Assembly: GCA_910579615.1 (NCBI GenBank)
Contig: CAJTUA010000003.1
Location: 217,542 to 281,541, forward strand
Direction of reading: 5' to 3'
Length of the DNA stretch: 64,000 nucleotides
Source of the DNA: an uncultured Lachnospiraceae bacterium
Lineage (GTDB): Bacteria > Bacillota > Clostridia > Lachnospirales > Lachnospiraceae
Below are positions 1 through 7,614 of the stretch, piece by piece (position 1 is the first letter of the stretch; every line of letters starts with the position of its first letter). Under the pieces are notes generated by a model. It ran no database searches. It had not been told where the DNA came from and saw only the letters and a program-made list of their open reading frames with translations. The translations under genes were made by a program, and so were the position numbers.

Positions 1-252
1 ATAGACTTTGTTTATGTCACTTCCATAAGTTTCAATCAGCGATGACGGCAGTCCGATAAACGCTCCCATCGAAACACTCATCACAATCATAGATTGGCTG
101 AGCGTACTTCTCATATTGGGCATAACAGAAGTGAAAATACCGCCCATAAGAAGAAAGAATATAAGCGGTATGATATAGCAGGTGACGAACAAAGATTTGC
201 TTCGTATATCCAATTTCAACTGTAACGCAACGCCATATAAAAACCCACTCAT
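1..252 (-). CDS. ABC-2 type transporter permease, partial (N-terminal part)
   Basis: The reading frame begins with ATG at 252 and runs off the left edge, so about 84 N-terminal residues are seen. It starts MSGFLYGVALQLKLDIRSKS, followed by hydrophobic stretches typical of the first membrane helices of ABC-2 permeases. Its start overlaps the stop of the ATPase gene by ATGA, so the two are translationally coupled and probably form one exporter. The substrate cannot be told; drugs or peptides are usual for such small MerR-linked exporters. The C-terminal part lies outside the window. Confidence 0.75.
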   Translation of the reverse strand, partial: MSGFLYGVALQLKLDIRSKSLFVTCYIIPLIFFLLMGGIFTSVMPNMRSTLSQSMIVMSVSMGAFIGLPSSLIETYGSDINKVY

Positions 253-1067
253 TCTGCTTCCCTCCTCGTCATTTCCATAAAATGCTGTTCCAGTGTGCCA
301 CGGTCAACTTTAATATCTAACACATGAATTTCCTTTTGCTTCAACTCGCCAAGCAGAGAAATCAAAGTATCTTCAATATTGTCCGTTTCAATAGTGCTGT
401 CCCCTTGCAGCGTTTTGATATGGATAAAATATTTTTTCCCAACTTTGTCTGTAAGTTCCGAAGCTGTGCCGCAAAAAATAATATTTCCGTGATTTAAAAT
501 GGCAATACGGTCACATAAGGTTTCTACCTCCGCCATATCATGGCTTGCCAAAACAATTGTTTTTCCTTGTGATTTGAGCTTGCGGATTTGCTCATGAAGC
601 AGAAGCCTGCCCTCGACATCAAGTCCCGCAGTCGGCTCATCGAGGAAAATAATATCTGGATTGCTGATAAGCGCAAGGGCAAGATGTAGACGCCTTTTTT
701 GCCCTGTGGATAGTTGGACATACTGCCTTTTCTCAATTTCTTTGATACCAAGAGTATGAAGCATGGAATAGTCAATCTTTGCTGTATTCCATTTTGCAAA
801 CAGCTTTATAGCCTCCATAGGTTTGATGTGAGCGGGCAAAGATGATGATTGCAGCTGTATGCCCATTTTCCCGTTTACGATAATTGTACCGCTGTCGTAT
901 TTCTTCAAACCCTCGATACATTCCAGAGATGTCGTTTTTCCTGCTCCATTTACGCCAAGCAGAGAAAATACTTCTCCTTTTTCGATTTGAAAATTAAGTC
1001 CCTTAAGAATAATATGGTTACCATAGCTTTTCCTTAACTCACTAACTTGTATTGCATGCTTCATCAT
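249..1067 (-). CDS. ABC transporter ATP-binding protein
   Basis: This 272-residue cytoplasmic ATPase should power the membrane permease encoded just downstream. Walker A GVNGAGKTT lies at residues 38-46, the signature LSTGQ near 120, and Walker B IIFLDEPTAGLD near 140, followed by a switch histidine in LASHD. Length fits single-domain ABC-2 exporter ATPases of the CcmA/NatA type. Two adjacent ATG codons (1067 and 1064) follow an AGGAGG site inside the end of the regulator gene; either could be the start. It overlaps the MerR gene by 4 bases, so regulator, ATPase and permease form one operon. The role is inferred as efflux of a compound sensed by the MerR protein. Confidence 0.93.
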   Translation of the reverse strand: MMKHAIQVSELRKSYGNHIILKGLNFQIEKGEVFSLLGVNGAGKTTSLECIEGLKKYDSGTIIVNGKMGIQLQSSSLPAHIKPMEAIKLFAKWNTAKIDYSMLHTLGIKEIEKRQYVQLSTGQKRRLHLALALISNPDIIFLDEPTAGLDVEGRLLLHEQIRKLKSQGKTIVLASHDMAEVETLCDRIAILNHGNIIFCGTASELTDKVGKKYFIHIKTLQGDSTIETDNIEDTLISLLGELKQKEIHVLDIKVDRGTLEQHFMEMTRREAE

Positions 1068-1861
1068 TCTGCCTCCTCAAACGGATTTACTCCAAGTTTT
1101 GAAAAGTAAACTTGCAAAGCTGGCTCTAAATAATCGTTTACTATTTTTTGCCTTTCTTCCCAAGAATTTGTAGCAATATCAATATTGCCTATTTCCATCA
1201 ATTTCGGCAGCATACTCATATCGCCGTTTGTAAATTCCATAATCAAGCCCCAATATTCTTTTACAACCTGCTGACACTTTTCACTTTCGGGGAGCACATT
1301 TTCCTTTTGAAGTTGTACGATTTCATCGCTCAAACGATTAAATCTGTCCATAAAATCCAAACCACTTTCTCTGGTGAATTGATTACGGATATGGTCAAGC
1401 GTATCGTCATCGAAACGCTTAATAAGATAGTAAGAGTCATTTTTTATTTGCAGATTGACAATAATATCTGCATATTTCTTAAAATTGACTGTCTGCATTT
1501 GCAGCACTTCTGTTTTTAACTGTTCGATTGCTGTCAAAGAATCTGTGAGATGCTCTATTTTCTCTCGTATGTTATCTGCCTGTTCGGTAAGGGCAGTTGC
1601 CACATCAGCTGGTGTTTCTAAAGAAATTAAGCGTTGTTTAATATCATCCAAAGAAAATCCTAATGATTTCAAGGACAAAATCTGATGAAGTGTAACTAAA
1701 TCTTTATTCGTATAAAGCCTGCGTCCACCCTCACTTTCTGCTGATGGAGAGAGTAATCCTTCTTTGTCGTAATATTGCAAAGTTCGGACAGTTGTTCCCA
1801 TTTTTTTCGCAACTTCTCCAACTGTCATATATCCATCTGGAATTGCCCTGTATTTTGCCAT
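1064..1861 (-). CDS. MerR-family regulator with TipAS-like C-terminal region
   Basis: This 265-residue protein has a MerR winged helix at about residues 10-80 (MTVGEVAKKMGTTVRTLQYY, then GGRRLYTNKDL), a helical linker near 90-125, and a helical C-terminal half that resembles TipAS-like antibiotic-binding domains; that last assignment is tentative. MerR proteins twist promoters with over-long spacers, and such a promoter is visible just upstream. An AGGAGG site precedes the ATG. The downstream overlapping ABC exporter genes suggest ligand-triggered efflux, as in TipA- or BmrR-type circuits. What ligand it senses cannot be read from sequence. Confidence 0.88.
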   Translation of the reverse strand: MAKYRAIPDGYMTVGEVAKKMGTTVRTLQYYDKEGLLSPSAESEGGRRLYTNKDLVTLHQILSLKSLGFSLDDIKQRLISLETPADVATALTEQADNIREKIEHLTDSLTAIEQLKTEVLQMQTVNFKKYADIIVNLQIKNDSYYLIKRFDDDTLDHIRNQFTRESGLDFMDRFNRLSDEIVQLQKENVLPESEKCQQVVKEYWGLIMEFTNGDMSMLPKLMEIGNIDIATNSWEERQKIVNDYLEPALQVYFSKLGVNPFEEAE

Positions 1862-1883
1862 AGTCCTTTACCTCCTGAAACGT

Positions 1884-1914
1884 ATTATAAATCATTACGC
1901 AACGTAACAAGCAA
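1884..1914 (-). promoter_or_regulatory. MerR-type promoter with 19-bp spacer and central dyad
   Basis: On the minus strand TTGCTT (1909-1914) and TATAAT (1884-1889) are separated by 19 bp. The spacer contains the perfect dyad TTACG-TTG-CGTAA (1895-1907). A 19-bp spacer with a central dyad is the hallmark of MerR-activated promoters, so the regulator probably controls its own operon. Confidence 0.8.
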
Positions 1915-1929
1915 GACCTTTTTGGAAAA

Positions 1930-2276
1930 TTTTTAGACAGCAGGGTTTGATGATATGCCCTGTGCTTATTTCATAGCCTCTATGAGCTTGTGGGAGCGTT
2001 CCTGTGTCTGCCTGTTAATGTTGGCAAGGCAGGCGTTGAGTTTACTGTTTGTGAGAAGATTCGTGTATGTAACCTTGCGGTACTGCTTCAGATAGTCCAG
2101 ATGCCGCTTTCTCGCCCGCCGGTTCGGTCGGTTCGTCGCTTGAGTGCCACTGGTACTCGCTCACCCCATCTGCCTATCGGCTGTTCTTCTTCAGTGGGTA
2201 AAGCTATACATGCAATTATATAATTGCCTTTCCGTTCGTATTTGCCGCCTAGTTCCTCAAATAATATATTTACCAT
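1930..2276 (-). pseudogene. TnpV-like transposon protein, decayed
   Basis: A good ribosome site (GGAGGTAAC) precedes an ATG at 2276, and the frame opens with MVNILFEELGGKYERKGNY and PIGRWGER, which I recognise as the start of TnpV-type transposon-encoded proteins. After about residue 40 the frame is lost. A second frame from 2100 reads LDYLKQYRKVTYTNLLTN and later QTQERSHKLIEAMK, then hits a TAA where the family continues. So the gene has one frame change in the middle and a premature stop. TnpV genes sit in clostridial transposons, suggesting that the neighbouring MerR/ABC genes arrived on such an element. Boundaries of the remnant are approximate. Confidence 0.7.
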
Positions 2277-2567
2277 TTTCTGTTACCTCCAGATTAAATA
2301 TTAACTCCACACTCTTGTGTCTGTTGTCTTAAACAAAATTTTGAGTTTTCTCCTTATCTGGTTTCGTTCATATTCTGTCATTCTGGAAAAGTTTTTGAAA
2401 AAATTTGAAAATGTTGTGAGAAATATTGAGGATTTAAATTTTTCTTGCGGTTTTGCGCAAAATCACAAGTTGGAGCCAAAAGTGTTTGCAGAAGCAATGG
2501 AGGGAAGTTCTATGGAACGGGGAAATACTGAGGGAGAGTTGTTTGAGAAAGTAGAAAGAAGTTGGCT
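2277..2567. other. Intergenic stretch, no gene seen
   Basis: A 92-codon plus-strand frame crosses this area, but it has no ribosome site, a composition unlike a protein, and runs into the 3' end of the AraC gene on the other strand. I see no RNA gene or repeat here. Confidence 0.5.
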
Positions 2568-3470
2568 CTATTGCCCGCCAAAACTCCCCCGGTAACCCGA
2601 AGGGGAAATCCCCATAATTTTATAAAAGGTACGGTTAAAATAACTGATATTGTTAAACCCGCAAAGGCAAGCAATTTCAGTTATTTTTTTATCCGTCTGG
2701 ATTAACATCTCGCAGCTTTTGACAATTCTTAAACGGTTCAGATACTCAAAAGGCGCATAACCCGTGCAGCTTTTAAAACTATGGCTGTAATAGCTTTCAC
2801 TGAATCCCGCCCGTTTCGACAGTTCTGCAAGTGTCAGGGAATCCGCATAATTTTCCTGTAAAAAATCCAGGCTTTTCTGGATTTCCATGCGCAGGGTACT
2901 GCCGGAAACCGGTACATTCCGCCGGGAAAAGCACAGATTATACAATTCCTGCCAGCAAAGAAATAAAGTACCAATTAAAGAGAGCTCATATTGCTCAAGC
3001 TCCGGCTTCGGAAGGGAAAAAATGGAAGGAAGAAGTGCCAGAAGTCCGGCATTTTCCTTTTTGTCCCGCAGGATGGGATAAATACAGTCAATCCGCCAGC
3101 GTTTCAGCGGCGCAAAGTATCTCTGGCAGTACGGCGGAAGGCTTCGCTCAAGCATATCCGGGTCAAATACGAAAGCGCGATGACAGCAGGAAAGTGTAAC
3201 ATCCGTTTTGTTGGCTGCGGCGTGGATTTGGTTTGGCGGGATAAAAATCCCTTCCCCGGCTTGCAGGAGAAAAGAGCGGTTTTCCACCTGGAATTCCACT
3301 GCGCCCTGTTCCAGATAAAATATTTCTGCTTCTGGATGGCAATGTAGATAAAGGGCGCAGGTTTCCCCTTTGGCGACCGTAGTATGATGGAAGGAAAATG
3401 GGCGGGAAGCGGTGCGGTGGACAATATTTTCTATGGGCAGCTCGTTTTGTGGTTTCACGCTTTCCGGCAT
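2568..3470 (-). CDS. AraC-family transcriptional regulator with N-terminal cupin
   Basis: This is a sugar-responsive type regulator: an N-terminal cupin sensor (HCHPEAEIFYLEQG, then IFIPPNQIHAA) and a C-terminal double helix-turn-helix (LTLAELSKRAGFSESYYSH and ITEIACLCGFNNISYFNRTF). I chose the ATG at 3470 (300 residues) because AGAAAGGGG sits 7 bases ahead of it; an upstream ATG at 3506 would add 12 residues and has a weaker site. The gene is divergent from the GH31 enzyme at 3955, so it probably regulates that gene in response to an oligosaccharide. The inducer is unknown. Confidence 0.9.
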   Translation of the reverse strand: MPESVKPQNELPIENIVHRTASRPFSFHHTTVAKGETCALYLHCHPEAEIFYLEQGAVEFQVENRSFLLQAGEGIFIPPNQIHAAANKTDVTLSCCHRAFVFDPDMLERSLPPYCQRYFAPLKRWRIDCIYPILRDKKENAGLLALLPSIFSLPKPELEQYELSLIGTLFLCWQELYNLCFSRRNVPVSGSTLRMEIQKSLDFLQENYADSLTLAELSKRAGFSESYYSHSFKSCTGYAPFEYLNRLRIVKSCEMLIQTDKKITEIACLCGFNNISYFNRTFYKIMGISPSGYRGSFGGQ

Positions 3471-3954
3471 GGGAATTCCCCTTTCTGTTTGTTTTATTTG
3501 TGCCATCAGCAGTCCCTTAAATCAGTTGCAGCATGAAGACGCTGTAACTTGTGCAGAACTCGCAAAAACCATGCAGAACCACATGGCATAATGTCCGCAA
3601 GGCATTATACCGGCGCTGATTCGCTGCCCGGCTGATAAGGAGGACATTTTCCAAAGCGAATCGCGCACATCCCCCAAGGAAACATAGCCATAAGGACATG
3701 GTATTAAAAAAACTTCTACGGTATTACATGGCATCAGTATATCACAAAAAGCAGAATAGTGCAAGTATCCCCTGCAATAATGCAAGATTTCCAAAAAGAA
3801 AATTGATATAATCCTCATATGGATGGGAATCATCTAACCTCATAGCTTCATTATGCGGATATTTTTCAACTGATGCAATCTGACAATAAAGCTATGGGTA
3901 AGCAGCAAAAGCGGATTATGTAAATCTGCTTTGGAAAAACGGAGGAATTCATTT
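3471..3954. promoter_or_regulatory. Divergent intergenic region with repeat copy and possible promoter
   Basis: The 480-bp gap between araC-like and GH31 genes carries a copy of a dispersed repeat (3541-3604) and a TATAAT at 3807-3812 on the plus strand. Only weak -35 matches lie ahead of that box, so the GH31 promoter may depend on the AraC-type activator. No gene is evident; overlapping minus-strand frames look noncoding. Confidence 0.45.
3541..3604 (+). repeat. Dispersed intergenic repeat, copy 1
   Basis: GTAACTTGTGCAGAAC through AATGTCCGCAAGGCA here aligns over about 65 bases with 59661-59726 with few gaps, in the same orientation. Neither copy lies in a gene. See the second copy for the direct-repeat context. 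Confidence 0.7.
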
Positions 3955-5931
3955 ATGGGAATTTTAACACTCGAAAAAGAAAAGATTATTTTCCGGCGGC
4001 GGGATGAACTGACTGTGGTGGAGGCGTATGGTAAGGACTGCATCCGCTGCCGCTCCACAAAAAATGGCAGGCTGTCGGAGGAAAACTGGACGCTGCTTGC
4101 GCCAAAAGAGGAATCGGAGGGCATTGTAAATGGGGACAGCCAATGTGCCACGTTGACGAACGGGATGATATCCGTAAAGGTGGAGGCGGGCAATCCGTGG
4201 TGTGGGGGCGTGTTCACCTGGTACCGGGATGGGAAGCAGATTCTTCACACGAAATTCGAGGAGGATTACACAGGGCGGAATGTACATACGGAGGGAGACC
4301 ATTATCAGATTAAGGTAATCTTTGATGCAAATCCCGGCGAGCATTTTTACGGACTGGGGCAGGAACAGGAAGATATTTTTGACCGGAAGGGAAGCACCTG
4401 CAACTTACAGCACTATAATACGAAATCCGCCGTTCCGGTACTGTATTCCTCGCTTGGCTACGGTTTTTTCTGGAACAATCCCGCGCCGGGGCGCTGCGAA
4501 ACGACGAAGAACCATACCATGTGGGTGGCGGATAGCGCTTATCAGGCGGATTATCTGGTGTATGCTGGGAAAACGCCGGCAGAAGTGCTGAAAAAATACT
4601 GTGACCTTACGGGATATGCCCCTTGCTTTCCGGAGTGGGCGGCGGGCTTCTGGCAGAGCAAGCTGCGCTATGAGAGCCAGGATGAAGTCCTGGAAACAGC
4701 CAGGGAATATAAAAAGAGGGGGATTCCGCTTGCGGCGATTGTGATTGACTATTTCCACTGGACAGAACAGGGGGAGTGGAAGTTTGACCCGAAATACTGG
4801 CCTGACCCGGAGGCGATGTGCAGGGAGTTAAAGGAGATGGGCGTTCAGCCGGTCGTATCCGTCTGGCCTACCATTAACCCGGCGAGTGAGAATTACCGGG
4901 CAATGGACGACGAAAATCTGCTGGTGCGCACGGAGAACGGGCAGTATGGAATTTTTGATTTTTATGGGCAGCAGACCTTTATTGACCCTACGAACCCAAA
5001 GACGGGGGCTTTTGTGTGGGATAAGGTGAAGCAAAATTATTATGACAAAGGAATCCACAATTTCTGGCTGGATGAGGCGGAGCCGGAAGTACATCCGCAG
5101 CAGTATTCCAATTTGAAGCTGTATGCCGGCAACGGCGCGCAGACGGCGATGCTCTATCCGTATTATTACAGCAAGATGTTTTACGACGGGCTTAAAAAAG
5201 AGGGGGAAGAAGAAATCATTCTTCTGACCCGCGCCGCGTATCCGGGCAGCCAGAAATTTGGCTCGCTTGTCTGGAACGGGGATATTGCGTCCAGCTTTGA
5301 AGCCCTGCGTATGAGCGTGAAGACGGGGCTTTCCATGGCAATGTGCGGGATTCCGTGGTGGAACAGCGATATCGGCGGCTTCCATTCGGGGGATATCCAG
5401 AGCGGATATTTTAAGGAGCTGATTGTGCGTTGGGCACAGTTCGGCGTGTTCTGCCCGGTTATGAGGCTCCACGGTTCGAGGCTGCGCACGCCGGGGCAGG
5501 CGGAGCGGCATCCGGGCGTGAAGGAGAGGAGCGGCGGCGACAATGAGATTTGGAGCTTTGGCGAGAAAGCTTATGGGGTGTTAAAGGAGTTGGTTGAGCT
5601 TCGGGAAAGGCTGAAGCCTTATATCTGCCATTATATGGAAATTGCGTCAAAAGAGGGAAAGCCGCTGATGCGTCCGATGTTTTTTGATTATCCGGGAGAT
5701 ACGGTATGCTATGAGTTGGAGGACCAGTATTTCTTCGGGGAGGATATCCTGTTCGCCCCAATCACGGAACAGGGCGGCACAAAGCGCAGGGTTTATCTGC
5801 CGGAGGGACGCTGGCAGGACGTGAACAGCAAGGAAGTCCATGAGGGGAATAGATGGCTGGACTGCACCGCACCGCTTGAGAAGTTTATTGCATTTGTGAA
5901 AGAGGGCAGCCAGGTGGCGGAGGTATTTTAA
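3955..5931 (+). CDS. GH31 family alpha-glycosidase (alpha-xylosidase/alpha-glucosidase type)
   Basis: A 658-residue, apparently cytoplasmic retaining glycosidase with no signal peptide. The GH31 nucleophile is D373 in FWLDEAEPE and the acid/base is D443 in WNGDIASSF; PWWNSDIGGFHSG is another family hallmark. The start is the ATG at 3955 behind GGAGG (3941-3945); a TTG at 3931 lacks a site. The WLDEAEPE form of the nucleophile motif is common in alpha-xylosidases of polysaccharide-use loci, but alpha-glucosidase activity cannot be excluded. It is divergent from an AraC regulator and convergent with a GH30 lipoprotein, which fits hemicellulose or oligosaccharide use. Confidence 0.92.
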   Translation: MGILTLEKEKIIFRRRDELTVVEAYGKDCIRCRSTKNGRLSEENWTLLAPKEESEGIVNGDSQCATLTNGMISVKVEAGNPWCGGVFTWYRDGKQILHTKFEEDYTGRNVHTEGDHYQIKVIFDANPGEHFYGLGQEQEDIFDRKGSTCNLQHYNTKSAVPVLYSSLGYGFFWNNPAPGRCETTKNHTMWVADSAYQADYLVYAGKTPAEVLKKYCDLTGYAPCFPEWAAGFWQSKLRYESQDEVLETAREYKKRGIPLAAIVIDYFHWTEQGEWKFDPKYWPDPEAMCRELKEMGVQPVVSVWPTINPASENYRAMDDENLLVRTENGQYGIFDFYGQQTFIDPTNPKTGAFVWDKVKQNYYDKGIHNFWLDEAEPEVHPQQYSNLKLYAGNGAQTAMLYPYYYSKMFYDGLKKEGEEEIILLTRAAYPGSQKFGSLVWNGDIASSFEALRMSVKTGLSMAMCGIPWWNSDIGGFHSGDIQSGYFKELIVRWAQFGVFCPVMRLHGSRLRTPGQAERHPGVKERSGGDNEIWSFGEKAYGVLKELVELRERLKPYICHYMEIASKEGKPLMRPMFFDYPGDTVCYELEDQYFFGEDILFAPITEQGGTKRRVYLPEGRWQDVNSKEVHEGNRWLDCTAPLEKFIAFVKEGSQVAEVF

Positions 5932-5987
5932 GGCAATAGGCGTGCAAAAAGGCACGGATGGCTTGTAGAAATGTCATAGAACAGACA

Positions 5988-6024
5988 GCATGGCTCTGGC
6001 GGGAAAAAATCGCCAGAGCCATGC
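5988..6024. terminator. Bidirectional hairpin between convergent genes
   Basis: A perfect 14-bp stem, GCATGGCTCTGGCG (5988-6001) pairing with 6011-6024 around a 9-base loop, sits between the convergent GH31 and GH30 genes. There is no long T-run, so it may stall or protect 3' ends rather than act as a classical terminator. Confidence 0.6.
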
Positions 6025-6042
6025 CCTCGTTCTATATCGCAT

Positions 6043-7599
6043 CTACTCAAAAGAGAGAACAACCGTTGTAATGCTCTCCCCCGGAAGCGATACCGTATTG
6101 CCCGGTTGGAGCGCCCCCATATCCTGGTACAGAATGTTGTCCGAAGAATCCTCGGTCCCAAGCACGGACTGATATACAAGGCTTGAGGAAAGACGCTTCT
6201 CGCCCGTCGGGATTTGCAGGGTTTCCACGGTATTTCCCAGATTTATCACCACCAGTACCAGCGTTTTTTCATCTTCACTCACATATGCGGATGTCCTGAA
6301 ATTCATCCCGCCCTGCATGGACGCTTCCACGCGGGAATAGCCCGGGCGGATAAATTCGGAGAAATGGCGCAGTGCATAATAATCTGCGCAGATGCCCCAG
6401 CCGTCTTTGTTTTTGTTGGCAGCATTCTGTAAACGGATGAGCTCTCCCGATTCAAAATTTTCCGTATCGTCCGCCCACACGGCGCTCCAGTAAATGTACG
6501 CGTTCATATCCGCCTGCGTCATAGCATTGTTGATGAGTGCTGCGGTCTGAAGCCCGCGCCCGCGGAAAAATTCGGTCTGCCAGCGCGCATATCCATATTC
6601 GCCAAAATACTTTTCCAAATCCATAAAATTCCAGAGAAAGGAATCGTATTTTACCGTGTTGTTTTCCTCGTCCGAATCCCCGCCGACATAGAGATGGTAA
6701 CCGATTCCGCAAATACTCTCCGGTTTTGTTTCAAGAATCTCTTTTACATAGTTGTACAGTGTTAACGGTTCGCAGGACATGGTTTCCGGTGCAATCATTT
6801 TCGGTGCCTCATCCCCAAATTCCGCCTGCATTGCATCATACACTGCCAGGAATGCTTTTGCGTAGGAGGCCTGGGTATCGGTTTCTGTCGGCGCGAATTC
6901 GCACCCGTCATAGCCTGCCACAAAATCACATTCATTCTGTATCGAAACATAATCGATTTTAATATCCCATTCACGGTAGAATTTCACTGAATCGACCCAC
7001 CACTGGGCGTATTCTTCATACATATAAGTGCCATCCTCATGTTTGGCAAGCGAACCGCCGCCCTCGATACTTTGGTTGGACTTTAAGCTGGCAGGTGGTG
7101 ACCAGCAGGAGAGCAGGACAGTCGGTTCTTCGCCATAGCTTGCCGCGCGCTCTGCCGCTGCCTCATAAATGCGGAACATCGGGCGAACATTTCCGGCATA
7201 ATCTTCCGAATGGTAGGCATATTCATTTTTAAACCGGATAATCGAGAGCTTCGCATCCGTAAACAGCGTGTCCAGTAAACCATCCGTATTTTTCCCGGCG
7301 TTGAATATCTGGTCTGAGTACCAGGTAAACGCGCCGCCAAACCCATCGATTTTCTGGTGTTTTTTATCCAAGTGGAATGTGTATTGTAAATATGTTTCGT
7401 CCAATGCGGTTTCCTCCCCCGAAGCTGGTTTTTGTGTGATTTCCTCGGTCACTTCCGGCGTGATATCCGGTGTCAGGGCGGCTTCCCCGTTGGTGGGTAC
7501 CGGAGTTTTTTCTGGCTCTTTTCCGGTATCTGGATTACCGCCGCAGGCGGAAAGCGGCAGAATAAAAGTAAGCAGAAATAATTTCCAAAGTTTTTTCAT
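6043..7599 (-). CDS. GH30-family glycoside hydrolase, lipoprotein
   Basis: A 518-residue secreted enzyme. The N-terminus is a lipoprotein signal with lipobox LSAC (Cys19), then a Pro/Thr/Glu-rich linker to about residue 65, then the catalytic domain beginning near QKIDGFGGAFTWYSDQIF. The acid/base is E223 in IQNECDF and the nucleophile E343 in WQTEFF, both in GH30 contexts, followed by a C-terminal beta-sandwich. GH30 members include glucuronoxylanases, beta-glucanases and fucosidases; the subfamily is not certain here. It would act on polymer at the cell surface. Its start lies 15 bases after the stop of the upstream MGH1-like gene, so the two are co-transcribed. Confidence 0.87.
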   Translation of the reverse strand: MKKLWKLFLLTFILPLSACGGNPDTGKEPEKTPVPTNGEAALTPDITPEVTEEITQKPASGEETALDETYLQYTFHLDKKHQKIDGFGGAFTWYSDQIFNAGKNTDGLLDTLFTDAKLSIIRFKNEYAYHSEDYAGNVRPMFRIYEAAAERAASYGEEPTVLLSCWSPPASLKSNQSIEGGGSLAKHEDGTYMYEEYAQWWVDSVKFYREWDIKIDYVSIQNECDFVAGYDGCEFAPTETDTQASYAKAFLAVYDAMQAEFGDEAPKMIAPETMSCEPLTLYNYVKEILETKPESICGIGYHLYVGGDSDEENNTVKYDSFLWNFMDLEKYFGEYGYARWQTEFFRGRGLQTAALINNAMTQADMNAYIYWSAVWADDTENFESGELIRLQNAANKNKDGWGICADYYALRHFSEFIRPGYSRVEASMQGGMNFRTSAYVSEDEKTLVLVVINLGNTVETLQIPTGEKRLSSSLVYQSVLGTEDSSDNILYQDMGALQPGNTVSLPGESITTVVLSFE

Positions 7600-7614
7600 A
7601 AAATCCTCCTCATA

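Noticed and set aside
2317..2595. Plus-strand frame of 92 codons
   Set aside because: No ribosome site, unusual composition, and overlap with the AraC gene end.
4828..5511. Minus-strand frame of 227 codons in the GH31 gene
   Set aside because: Arg/His-rich antisense shadow of a gene with clear catalytic motifs.
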